Positions 1 through 6,549 of a stretch of DNA of 33,191 nucleotides are shown here, piece by piece (the stretch's first letter is position 1; every line of letters begins with the position of its first letter). The notes under the pieces are model-generated. The model was not told the DNA's origin, did not search any database, and saw nothing but the letters and a program-made list of their open reading frames with translations. This DNA is from DASUSH01 sp036375215. Lineage in GTDB: Bacteria; Actinomycetota; Thermoleophilia; Solirubrobacterales; 70-9. The DNA lies in assembly GCA_036375215.1 (NCBI GenBank), contig DASUSH010000058.1, positions 1 through 33,191 of the forward strand. The letters are read 5' to 3'. The translations under genes were made by a program, and so were the position numbers.

Positions 1-822
1 GTCGACCTCGATCAGCAGGCCCGTGCGCGTGTCGCTCTCCGGGTTCACCTCGGTCGTGAAGAACGCGGTGCGATCGGACACCCGGGCGGCCTGCTGCATG
101 TTGTGGGTGACGATCACGATCGAGTACCGCTCCTTCAACTCGAGCATCAGGTCCTCGATCGTCCCCGTCGAGATCGGGTCGAGGGCGGAGCAGGGCTCGT
201 CCATCAGGATCACGTCGGGGTCGACGGCAAGGCAGCGGGCGATGCAGAGGCGCTGCTGCTGGCCGCCCGACATCCCGAACGCGTTCGCGTCGAGCCGGTC
301 CTTCACCTCGTCCCAGAGGGCCGCGCCCTCGAGGGCGCGCTGGACGATCTCGTCCATGTCGCCCTTCATGCCCATGATCCTCGGGCCGAACGCGACGTTG
401 TCGTAGACCGACTTCGGGAACGGGTTCGGCTTCTGGAAGACCATCCCGATCCGCTTGCGCACCTCGACCGGGTCGACGTCGGGCGCGTAGAGGTCCTGGC
501 CGTGGTAGAGCAGGCTGCCGGTGACGCTCGCCGAGGGGATCAGGTCGTTCATGCGGTTGAAGGCGCGGATCAGCGTGCTCTTGCCGCAGCCCGAGGGCCC
601 GATCAGCGCGGTGATGTGCTTGTGGAACACGTCCATCTCGATGTCCGACACCGCCGGGCTGCCGTCGTAGGCGACGGTCACGTCGTCCAGCTTGAAGACC
701 ACCTCGCGGTCCTCCGGACGACCGCCCGCGCGCTCCCTCGCGGCCTCCGCGGTTGCCTGGATGGCCACCTCGGGATGGTGCTCCGTCCGTGTCTCGTCGG
801 GCTCAGTCACCGTTCTTCCCAT
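1..822 (-). CDS. pstB: Phosphate ABC transporter ATP-binding protein PstB (partial, C-terminus missing)
   Basis: ATPase of the high-affinity phosphate importer, working on the cytoplasmic face of PstC/PstA. The 274 codons visible carry Walker A GPSGCGKST (about residues 75-83), the Q-loop region VFQKPNPFPKS typical of PstB, the signature MSGGQQQR, Walker B VILMDEP and the H-loop THNMQQA. The frame is still open at base 1, and about 25 residues are probably missing. The first 42 residues before the ABC domain form a charged, low-complexity extension longer than in E. coli PstB. Two starts are possible: ATG at 822, 10 bases after the pstA stop codon, or GTG at 810, which has a better GGGAAG-type ribosome site; I chose the longer. 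It is last visible in the pst operon. phoU often follows but lies outside the window. Confidence 0.95.
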   Translation of the reverse strand, partial: MGRTVTEPDETRTEHHPEVAIQATAEAARERAGGRPEDREVVFKLDDVTVAYDGSPAVSDIEMDVFHKHITALIGPSGCGKSTLIRAFNRMNDLIPSASVTGSLLYHGQDLYAPDVDPVEVRKRIGMVFQKPNPFPKSVYDNVAFGPRIMGMKGDMDEIVQRALEGAALWDEVKDRLDANAFGMSGGQQQRLCIARCLAVDPDVILMDEPCSALDPISTGTIEDLMLELKERYSIVIVTHNMQQAARVSDRTAFFTTEVNPESDTRTGLLIEVD

Positions 823-832
823 CGTTTCTTGC

Positions 833-1750
833 CTACCACTTCTGTTCGTACTTGTTCCGCAGCCAGATCGCGATCGCGTTCATGGCGAGCAGGATCGCCA
901 TGAGGACCATGATCGCAGTTGCCGCCTGAAGCTTGTACTCGTCCTGTGACTCCGAGATCCACTGGAAGATCTGGATCGGCAGCGCGGTCACCGCATCCGT
1001 GGGGGACGAGGGGGTGAAGGTCGCGAACGCGGAGGCTCCGATCACGATCAGCGGCGCGGTCTCGCCGATCGCCCGCGAGAGCGCGAGGATCGTCCCGGTC
1101 GCGATGCCGGGCAGCGCCGCCGGGAGCGTCTGCTTGCGGATCGTCTGGAGCCTCGTCGCCCCGAGCGCCATCGAGCCCTCCCGGATCGAGGGGGGCACCG
1201 CGCGGATCGCCTCGCGCGCGGCGACGATCAGGACCGGGAGCACGAGCAGGCCGAGCGTGAGCCCGCCGGCGACCAGGATCCGCCCCATCCCGATCGGGCC
1301 GCGGACGAGGAAGGCGAGGCCGAGGATGCCGTACACGATCGAGGGGACCGCGGCGAGGTTCTGGATGTTCACCTCGATGAAGCGGTTGTGCCAGCGCTCG
1401 CGGTTCGCGTACTCCTCGAGGTAGACCGCGGTCGCGATCCCCACCGGGATGATGAACGCGGCGCAGACCGCCATCAGCCACAGGGTCCCGGCGATCGCCG
1501 GGCCGATCCCGGCGCTCGCCGGGTCGATCCGCGACGGCAGGTCGGTCAGGAAGGACGGGCTGAGCTGCGGCGCGCCGTCGATGACGATGTCGACGATCAG
1601 CACCACGAGGGTGCCGAGCGCGATCGCGATGCAGCCGATCAGCAGGTACTTGAACGCGGCCTCGATCCGCCGCGTGGCGGCGTCGCGGTCGAAGGCGCGG
1701 CCGACCGCAGTGCCGGCGACCGCGGCCTCGGCGGGCGGGGGCGGAGTCAC
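833..1750 (-). CDS. pstA: Phosphate ABC transporter permease PstA
   Basis: One of the two membrane subunits forming the phosphate channel. The protein is 305 aa with about six hydrophobic segments, the first near residues 34-55. The binding-protein-dependent permease loop (EAA-type, around REGSMALGATRLQTIRKQ) contacts PstB, and the sequence LSRAIGETAPLIVIG is characteristic of PstA. The GTG start overlaps the pstC stop as GTGA, a sign of translational coupling, and pstB follows after 10 bases. The first 20 residues are Pro/Ala-rich and probably cytoplasmic. Length is normal for the family, and the assignment against PstC is clear from the ETAPLI motif and gene order. Confidence 0.95.
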   Translation of the reverse strand: MTPPPPAEAAVAGTAVGRAFDRDAATRRIEAAFKYLLIGCIAIALGTLVVLIVDIVIDGAPQLSPSFLTDLPSRIDPASAGIGPAIAGTLWLMAVCAAFIIPVGIATAVYLEEYANRERWHNRFIEVNIQNLAAVPSIVYGILGLAFLVRGPIGMGRILVAGGLTLGLLVLPVLIVAAREAIRAVPPSIREGSMALGATRLQTIRKQTLPAALPGIATGTILALSRAIGETAPLIVIGASAFATFTPSSPTDAVTALPIQIFQWISESQDEYKLQAATAIMVLMAILLAMNAIAIWLRNKYEQKW

Positions 1751-2685
1751 TCGTAGACCTCGCGGTACTTACGGACGAACCGGATCGCGATCATGTTCAT
1801 GATCAGCGTGAGCACGAACAGGGTCAGGCCGCAGGCGAAAATCGACTCGTAGCCGATCGTCCCGACCGGGTTGTCGCCCTTCGCCGTCGCCCCCATGAAG
1901 GTCGTGATCGTGGCGTAGCCCTCCGTCGGGTTGACCCCGAGGTTCGGGTTCAAGCCGGCGGCGATCAGCACGATCATCGTCTCGCCGATCCCGCGGGAGA
2001 TCCCGAGGACGATCGCGGCGACGATCCCGGAGATCGCGGCGGGGAAGACCACCTTCGTCGCCACCTGGCGCTTGGTGGCGCCGAGGCCGTAGGCGCCCTC
2101 GCGCAGCCCCTGCGGGACGGCGGTCATCGCGTCCTCGGAGATCGAGGCGATCGTGGGCATGATCATGATCCCCATCACGACCCCGGCCGAGAGCGCGTTG
2201 AACTGGATGTTCACGCCGAGCAGGTCCTGGACGAGCACCGGGGTGACGAGGGTGAGCGCGAAGTAGCCGAAGACGACCGTGGGCACGCCGACCAGCACCT
2301 CGATGATCGGCTTGATGATCCTGCGCGCCCGCGGCGACGCGTACTCGGAGAGGTAGACCGCGGTCCCCAGGCCGAGCGGGATCGCGACCAGGATGCCGAT
2401 GCCGGTGATCAGGAAGGTGCCGTTTAAGAGCGGCCAGATCCCGTATTGCGGGTCCTGGAAGAGCGGCGTCCACTCCGTGTCGGTGAAGAAGCGGGTGCCG
2501 ACATCGCCGAAGAACGAGACGGACTCCTCGACGAGGGCGAACACGATCCCGACCGTGGTCAGGACCGAGATCGCGGCGGCGACGAACAGGAGCGCCCGGA
2601 CGATCTCCTCGCCCGGACGACGACGGCGCTTGCCGAGGGGCCTGAAGCCCCCCGGCGAAGCGCCCTGTGCCGTCGCTGCTTCCAC
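1747..2685 (-). CDS. pstC: Phosphate ABC transporter permease PstC
   Basis: Partner of PstA in the inner-membrane phosphate channel. The protein is 312 aa, with a basic N-terminus (GKRRRRPGEE) followed by the first membrane segment at about residues 29-52, then five more. Family marks are the EYASPRARRIIKPIIEVLVGVPTV-type stretch, the EAA-like loop REGAYGLGATKRQVATKV and the PstC-typical GISRGIGETMIVLIAAG. The GTG start is only 3 bases past the pstS stop, so no separate promoter is likely. Its stop overlaps the pstA start. Confidence 0.95.
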   Translation of the reverse strand: MEAATAQGASPGGFRPLGKRRRRPGEEIVRALLFVAAAISVLTTVGIVFALVEESVSFFGDVGTRFFTDTEWTPLFQDPQYGIWPLLNGTFLITGIGILVAIPLGLGTAVYLSEYASPRARRIIKPIIEVLVGVPTVVFGYFALTLVTPVLVQDLLGVNIQFNALSAGVVMGIMIMPTIASISEDAMTAVPQGLREGAYGLGATKRQVATKVVFPAAISGIVAAIVLGISRGIGETMIVLIAAGLNPNLGVNPTEGYATITTFMGATAKGDNPVGTIGYESIFACGLTLFVLTLIMNMIAIRFVRKYREVYE

Positions 2686-2688
2686 GCG

Positions 2689-3663
2689 CTACGAGCCGAG
2701 CGCGCTGTCGAGGTTGGACTTGGCCTCCGAGGCCTGCTCGTCGTCCATCGGGACGATCAGCGCGGCGTCGGCGATCGCCTCGTAGTCATCGACGACGAAC
2801 TCCATGAACCCCTTGACCGGATCAGTGGTCAGCCTCTCGTTGTTGGGGTACATGAAGATCGGCCGGGCAAGCGGCGCGTACTCGCCGGACTGGATCGTCT
2901 CGGCACTGGGCTCGACGCAGCCGTCACCGGAATCGACCGAGACGAGGTTGAGCTTGTCGGTGTTCTGCTCGTAGTAGGAGAACCCGAAGTAGCCCGATCC
3001 GCCCTCGTCGCCCGAGACGCCCTCGACCAGCACGTTGTCGTCCTCGGAGGGCTGGTACTGCTTGCGGCTCTTGCCCTCCTCACCGTTGATCTCCTCGGTG
3101 AAGTAGTCGAACGTGCCGGAGTCGGTGCCGGGGCCATAGAGGCTCACGTCGACATCCGGGAGCGGCTCGCCGGTCTCGGCGTCCTCGCCGAGGTCGGAGT
3201 AGTTGGTGACGCTGTCGTCGGACCAGAGCTGCGCGAGCTGGTCGGTGGTCAGGCACGAGATCTCGAGGCTCGGGTTGGTCACGATGGCGATGCCGTCGTT
3301 GGCGACCTGGATCTCGGTGTACTCGACGCCGGCCTCCTTGCAGAGGTCCTCCTCCTCGGGCTCGATCGCCCGCGACGCGTCGGAGATGTCGGTCTCGTCG
3401 GCGCAGAACTTCTCGAAGCCGCCGCTCGTGCCGGCGGCGCCGACGGTGATCTGGAGATCGGGGCTGCCCTCGGCGATCAGCTCCGCCGCGGCCTCGGCGA
3501 ACGGCTGAACCGTGCTCGATCCGTCGATCGTGATCGAGCCGGAGAGGCCGCTGGGGGCATCGGCGTCGCTGCTCGAGCTCGAGTCGTCGTCGCCGCACGC
3601 TGCGACGCCGAACACGATGAGCGCGGCGGCGACCAGCGCGAAGATTGTCTTGGGGAATTTCAC
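2689..3663 (-). CDS. pstS: Phosphate-binding lipoprotein PstS
   Basis: Extracellular phosphate receptor that delivers ligand to PstCA. I chose the GTG at 3663, giving 324 aa, because a strong GGAGGAAG ribosome site lies just upstream; the longer open frame to 3720 has none. From that start the protein opens with a short basic region, a hydrophobic segment and the lipobox VAAC (Cys near residue 22), then an Asp/Ser-rich linker, as in Gram-positive lipoproteins. The ligand-binding core includes GSITIDGSSTVQPFAE and GAAGTSGGFEKFC, the phosphate-contact loops of the PstS family, and later GPGTDSGTFDYF. It is the first gene of pstSCAB, with a PHO-box type repeat upstream at 3743-3764. Confidence 0.95.
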   Translation of the reverse strand: MKFPKTIFALVAAALIVFGVAACGDDDSSSSSDADAPSGLSGSITIDGSSTVQPFAEAAAELIAEGSPDLQITVGAAGTSGGFEKFCADETDISDASRAIEPEEEDLCKEAGVEYTEIQVANDGIAIVTNPSLEISCLTTDQLAQLWSDDSVTNYSDLGEDAETGEPLPDVDVSLYGPGTDSGTFDYFTEEINGEEGKSRKQYQPSEDDNVLVEGVSGDEGGSGYFGFSYYEQNTDKLNLVSVDSGDGCVEPSAETIQSGEYAPLARPIFMYPNNERLTTDPVKGFMEFVVDDYEAIADAALIVPMDDEQASEAKSNLDSALGS

Positions 3664-3724
3664 GGAGCTGCTTCCTCCTGTCGTAGACGTTTGAAGCGCA
3701 GCCTCGTCGGCGATCGCCACCAGC

Positions 3725-3730
3725 TTGTTA
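3725..3730 (-). promoter_or_regulatory. Putative -10 element of pstS
   Basis: The hexamer TAACAA lies 12 bases after the two-repeat PHO box. A very similar TAACAG sits 13 bases after the first two repeats of the other box (hexamer at 4124-4129). PhoB/PhoP-activated promoters typically have the box in place of a -35 with a -10 about this far downstream. The spacing is seen in the sequence; the function is inferred. Confidence 0.4.
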
Positions 3731-3742
3731 CGTGCCTGTGGC

Positions 3743-3764
3743 GCGGATGTGAAAAGGGTGTAAA
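3743..3764 (-). promoter_or_regulatory. PHO-box-like operator upstream of pstS
   Basis: Two directly adjacent 11-bp repeats are read on the minus strand: TTTACACCCTT (3754-3764) and TTCACATCCGC (3743-3753). They share the TTNACAYCC core and the 11-bp helical spacing of the actinobacterial PHO box bound by PhoP (known from Streptomyces). They point in the same direction as pstS and end about 80 bases before its start codon. The box lies in the short gap after the stand-alone winged-helix gene. Confidence 0.65.
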
Positions 3765-3772
3765 AGGCCCGC

Positions 3773-4090
3773 TCAGGCGCCTGGCGAGAACCGGTAGCCG
3801 ATCCCGAAATGGGTGTGGATGAACGGCTTCTCGGGAACGACGGCGGCGAGCTTTGCGCGCAGCCGGCTCACGTAGACGTCCACGGAGCGATCGGTGGTGC
3901 GCAGATCGCCGCCCCAGACGGCGCGGTAGAGCTCCTCCCGGGTCAGCACGCGGTCGCTGTTCTGCGCGAGCTCGGAGAGCAGGGCGAGCTCCCGCACGGT
4001 GAGCACGAGCGGGACGCCGTCGAGGAGCACCGTGTGCTCGCCGGGGCGGATCTCGAGGCGGCCTGTGGTGACGGTCTCCGCCGGTGGCAT
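3773..4090 (-). CDS. Stand-alone winged-helix DNA-binding protein (OmpR/PhoB type, no receiver)
   Basis: A 105-aa protein that is almost entirely one Trans_reg_C winged-helix domain. It has the leading beta strands (GRLEIRPGEHTVLLDG), the helix-turn-helix LTVRELALLSELAQNSDRVLTREEL, the recognition helix DRSVDVYVSRLRAKL and the C-terminal hairpin HTHFGIGYRF. There is no receiver domain, no phosphorylatable Asp and no linker upstream in frame. The same C-terminal hairpin and similar recognition helix occur in the full response regulator at 4361-5161, so the two are probably paralogs. It lies directly before pstS and has a three-repeat PHO box starting 42 bases upstream of its ATG. It is likely a phosphate-regulated DNA-binding protein acting on pst or the wider regulon; the target is inferred. 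Confidence 0.85.
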   Translation of the reverse strand: MPPAETVTTGRLEIRPGEHTVLLDGVPLVLTVRELALLSELAQNSDRVLTREELYRAVWGGDLRTTDRSVDVYVSRLRAKLAAVVPEKPFIHTHFGIGYRFSPGA

Positions 4091-4126
4091 CGGCCTAGAG
4101 GTTCCCCCGGCCGCCGGGCTCGCCTG

Positions 4127-4348
4127 TTATTGCCTGGTGAAACGCGTGTGAACGCGTCGTGAACCGCGCGTGCGCGCGGCGTGCCGCGGCTCGTACTCGG
4201 CGCAGGCCCGGTGGACGTACGTGCCGCGCCAGGCGGCCACGCGATCGTGGGACGGGGTGACCGCCCGGCCGCAGACCGGGCAGTCGTTGATGAGCGCCCG
4301 GCGCGAGCCGAGCCGCTGCATCGCGCTCCGAATCGCTCGATCCACCAT
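4127..4348 (-). CDS. Small CxxC zinc-ribbon-like protein
   Basis: A 73-aa protein of unknown function. Residues of about 22-50 hold CPVC and, 22 residues on, HRAC, giving a CxxC...HxxC set that could bind one zinc ion. The ends are rich in Arg. It begins 12 bases after the response-regulator stop codon, on the same strand, so it is probably co-transcribed. Its last ten codons coincide with the three-repeat PHO box at 4132-4164, so the C-terminal tail may reflect DNA-level rather than protein-level constraint. There is no strong ribosome site. The metal ligands are seen; any regulatory role is guesswork. Confidence 0.6.
   Translation of the reverse strand: MVDRAIRSAMQRLGSRRALINDCPVCGRAVTPSHDRVAAWRGTYVHRACAEYEPRHAARTRGSRRVHTRFTRQ
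4132..4164 (-). promoter_or_regulatory. Three-repeat PHO box before the stand-alone winged-helix gene
   Basis: Three contiguous 11-bp direct repeats are read on the minus strand: GTTCACGACGC (4154-4164), GTTCACACGCG (4143-4153) and TTTCACCAGGC (4132-4142). All carry the TTCAC core of the Streptomyces-type PHO box. The orientation matches the downstream gene starting at 4090. The box overlaps the last codons of the CxxC protein gene. A TAACAG hexamer at 4124-4129 could serve as -10. The repeat structure is directly visible; binding by the adjacent regulator is inference. Confidence 0.7.
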
Positions 4349-4360
4349 CGTGAACCGAGA

Positions 4361-5161
4361 TTAGGCGTGGGAGCTGAGACTCCTGTTCGAATCCGGTGAA
4401 CGCGCCGCGTCGGGCTCGGGCTCGGCGTCGGCGACGGGCACGGCCGCCTTGTCCAGGGACTCGGGCTCGAAGCGGTAGCCGATCCCGAAATGGGTGTGGA
4501 TGTACTCCCAGCCGGGGGAGGTCCGGTTGAGCTTGGCGCGCAGCTTGCGGACGAAGACGTCGACGGAGCGATCGCCGTGCGCCATCGCGTAGCCCCAGAC
4601 CGACTGGTAGAGGGCCTCGCGCTCGATCACGCGGCCCTCCGCCTCCGCGAGCACCTGCAGGAGCTCGTACTCGCGCCGCGTCAGCTCGAGCGACCGGCCG
4701 GCGACGTAGGCCTGGAACCGGTCCGGGCGGATCTCGATCTCGCCGACGACCATCGGGCCGGCGTCGGCGGTTGAGCGACCGCGGCGGTGGCGGCGAACGA
4801 CCGCCTCGACCCGGGCCACGACCTCCTCCGGGTGACACGGCTTCGCGATCCAGTCGTCGGCGCCGACCCGCAGCCCCCGGACGCGCTGGGCGACGGTCGA
4901 GTTCGCGGAGCAGACGATGATGCCCAGCCCGGGCAGGAGGCTTCCGACCCGTTCGAGGAAGTCCCACGGGTCGCTGCGCAGCACCGTCGGGTCGAACAGC
5001 AGCGCGTTCAGCTTCGAGGCGACGAGCTCTTCGGGCGGGATGCCGCCGGGGAGGACTCGGTACTCGTAGCCGGATCCCTCGAGGCGCTTCGCGAGCACCT
5101 TCAGGAAGCCGCTGTCGGAGTCGACGATCCCGAGCCTGATCGGATCTCGGCGAACGCTCAT
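4361..5161 (-). CDS. OmpR/PhoB-family response regulator, probable phosphate regulator (PhoP-like)
   Basis: A 266-aa two-component regulator. The receiver (about residues 8-125) keeps the needed residues: acidic Asp14/Asp16 (VDSD), phospho-acceptor Asp57 (LLFDP), Ser85 (VCSAN) and Lys107 (AKP), though the surroundings diverge from typical PhoP. The winged helix (about 135-235) ends in HTHFGIGYRF. A 30-residue Ala/Glu/Asp/Ser-rich tail follows. I chose the ATG at 5161 just before the receiver; an in-frame GTG at 5197 would add 12 residues without domain content. No histidine kinase is next to it. Location upstream of pst with PHO-box repeats supports a phosphate role, but the cognate signal is inferred. 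Confidence 0.85.
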   Translation of the reverse strand: MSVRRDPIRLGIVDSDSGFLKVLAKRLEGSGYEYRVLPGGIPPEELVASKLNALLFDPTVLRSDPWDFLERVGSLLPGLGIIVCSANSTVAQRVRGLRVGADDWIAKPCHPEEVVARVEAVVRRHRRGRSTADAGPMVVGEIEIRPDRFQAYVAGRSLELTRREYELLQVLAEAEGRVIEREALYQSVWGYAMAHGDRSVDVFVRKLRAKLNRTSPGWEYIHTHFGIGYRFEPESLDKAAVPVADAEPEPDAARSPDSNRSLSSHA

Positions 5162-5203
5162 GCGATGCCCATGGTAGAGGCCGCCGGCGATGCCCACGCC
5201 CCC

Positions 5204-5225
5204 GTTAACAGCTGGTTCACACCCA
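5204..5225 (+). promoter_or_regulatory. PHO-box-like repeat upstream of the response regulator
   Basis: Two adjacent 11-bp repeats on the plus strand: GTTAACAGCTG (5204-5214) and GTTCACACCCA (5215-5225). The second is a good PHO-box half; the first is weaker. They point away from the response-regulator gene (minus strand), toward a 150-base stretch without a gene. The box may serve autoregulation, or an unrecognised plus-strand transcript. Confidence 0.5.
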
Positions 5226-5378
5226 ATTTGCAGGCAGATCGGCCGGATCCGCCCCCCGTTCTTCTCAGGATCTTTACCGCAGCATGAGCGCGAGGGCGGA
5301 GACTCGTGTCCACGAGATTCCTCTCTCGTGCGGCGCGCGACCTCAGCCCTGCCCCGGGATCGCGCGCCAAGACCTCAC

Positions 5379-5408
5379 CTCGAGCCGGCCCTGGCGAGCC
5401 GGCTCGAG
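5379..5408 (-). terminator. Strong hairpin beyond uppP, possible terminator
   Basis: A perfect 11-bp inverted repeat, CTCGAGCCGGC / GCCGGCTCGAG, with an 8-base loop lies 10 bases past the uppP stop codon. On the minus strand no clear U-run follows; on the plus strand it is followed by TCTTTCC. It could stop transcripts from either side. Confidence 0.55.
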
Positions 5409-5418
5409 TCTTTCCGGG

Positions 5419-6243
5419 CTACTCGATCGCGCCGCTCGCGGCGAGGACGAGCACGAGGACCCCGAGCGGGATCCGGTAGGCGACGAAGACGTCCAGCGAG
5501 TGGTTGGCGAGGTAGCGCAGGAGCCAGGCGATCGCGGCGTAGCCGGAGACGAAGGCGGCGATCGTCGCGGTGACCGTGGGCACCACGGGCGCGCCGCCGC
5601 CGCCGATGTCGCGCAGCTCGAACAGGCCGCTGAGCACGACCGCCGGCACCGAGAGCAGGAACGAGTAGCGCGCCGCGGCGGTGCGGTCGAAGTCGCGGAA
5701 GAGGCCGGCCGCGATCGTCGCGCCGGAGCGCGAGACGCCCGGGATCAGCGCGAGCGCCTGGGCGAAGCCGATGAAGAGGCCGTCGCGGCCGTCCATCTCG
5801 GCGAGCTCGCGCTGCCTGCCGCCGTAGCGCTCGGCGGCGAGCATCACGAACGAGAAGACGATCAGCATCGTCCCGATCAGGTAGAGGCTGCGGGCTCCGG
5901 ACTCGATCTGGTCACTGAAGGCGACGCCGAAGATCGAGATCGGGATCGTGCCGAGGACGATGAACCAGCCGAGGTTGGCGTCCGTGCTGCGCTGGCGGAA
6001 CGGGACGCGCAGCTCGCGCAGCCACGCGACCGCGATCCGCCAGAGGTCGGCGCGGAAGTAGATCAGGACCGCGGCCATCGTCCCGAGCTGGATCACCGCC
6101 GTGAACGCGGCACCGGGGTCCTCCCAGCCCAGCAGGGCGGGGACGATCCGCAGATGGCCGCTCGAGGAGATCGGAAGGAACTCGGTCAGGCCCTGGACGA
6201 TCCCGAGCAGGAGAGCCTCGAGCTCGGACATGAGGGGCGGCAT
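5419..6243 (-). CDS. uppP: Undecaprenyl-diphosphatase UppP (BacA)
   Basis: A membrane phosphatase that recycles undecaprenyl diphosphate to the monophosphate carrier for peptidoglycan and other envelope polymers, and can give bacitracin resistance. The protein is 274 aa with about eight hydrophobic segments. Both family motifs are present: EFLPISSSGHL (about residues 21-31, with the catalytic Glu, Ser and His) and PGVSRSGATI (about 168-177). An internal ATG at 6231 (MSELEALLLGIVQG) fits the usual UppP N-terminus as well as the ATG at 6243. It is transcribed alone, divergent from the small membrane protein at 6285, with a hairpin after its stop. Confidence 0.95.
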   Translation of the reverse strand: MPPLMSELEALLLGIVQGLTEFLPISSSGHLRIVPALLGWEDPGAAFTAVIQLGTMAAVLIYFRADLWRIAVAWLRELRVPFRQRSTDANLGWFIVLGTIPISIFGVAFSDQIESGARSLYLIGTMLIVFSFVMLAAERYGGRQRELAEMDGRDGLFIGFAQALALIPGVSRSGATIAAGLFRDFDRTAAARYSFLLSVPAVVLSGLFELRDIGGGGAPVVPTVTATIAAFVSGYAAIAWLLRYLANHSLDVFVAYRIPLGVLVLVLAASGAIE

Positions 6244-6284
6244 CCTAGTGCGGTGTCGCGCCGCGGATCGTTAGAGTTGCGCCC

Positions 6285-6536
6285 GTGAACCGCCTCCGCG
6301 CAATCGCGATCGCCGGGATGATGCTCGTCGCCCTGCTCGTCACCGCGAGCCCGGCGATGGCCGCCGACGGAGTCGGCCTCTGGGGTCGCACCGACGACAA
6401 GGTGATCACCTACTGGGGATTCGGCCTGATGGCCTTCTTCGCGCTGCTCGTCGTCGGGCTCTCGATCCTGCAGAACCGGCTCGAGAGCCGCAAGGAGCGC
6501 GAGCGCGAAGAGCTCGAGCGCCTGCGCCGCGACTAG
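6285..6536 (+). CDS. Small secreted/membrane protein with charged tail
   Basis: An 83-aa protein not recognised as a named family. It has an N-terminal signal-like segment (about residues 7-26, ending ASPAMA-AD), a second hydrophobic helix (about 43-61, YWGFGLMAFFALLVVGLSIL) and a highly charged alpha-helical tail (RLESRKEREREELERLRRD). The likely topology is an extracellular loop, one transmembrane anchor and a cytoplasmic tail. The start is a GTG at 6285. It is divergent from uppP with about 40 bases between them, and its stop is 3 bases from the stop of the convergent hydrolase gene. Confidence 0.7.
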   Translation: MNRLRAIAIAGMMLVALLVTASPAMAADGVGLWGRTDDKVITYWGFGLMAFFALLVVGLSILQNRLESRKEREREELERLRRD

Positions 6537-6549
6537 CGGCTAGCGGCGC
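6524..6549. terminator. Possible bidirectional hairpin between convergent genes
   Basis: The inverted repeat GCGCCGC (6524-6530) / GCGGCGC (6543-6549) spans both stop codons of the small membrane protein and the hydrolase. It has no U-run, so it is weak as an intrinsic terminator. Confidence 0.3.

Noticed and set aside
4370..4400. A tRNA T-arm-like string (TGTTCGAATCCGG)
   Set aside because: No matching acceptor, D or anticodon arms surround it, and it encodes the end of the response regulator.
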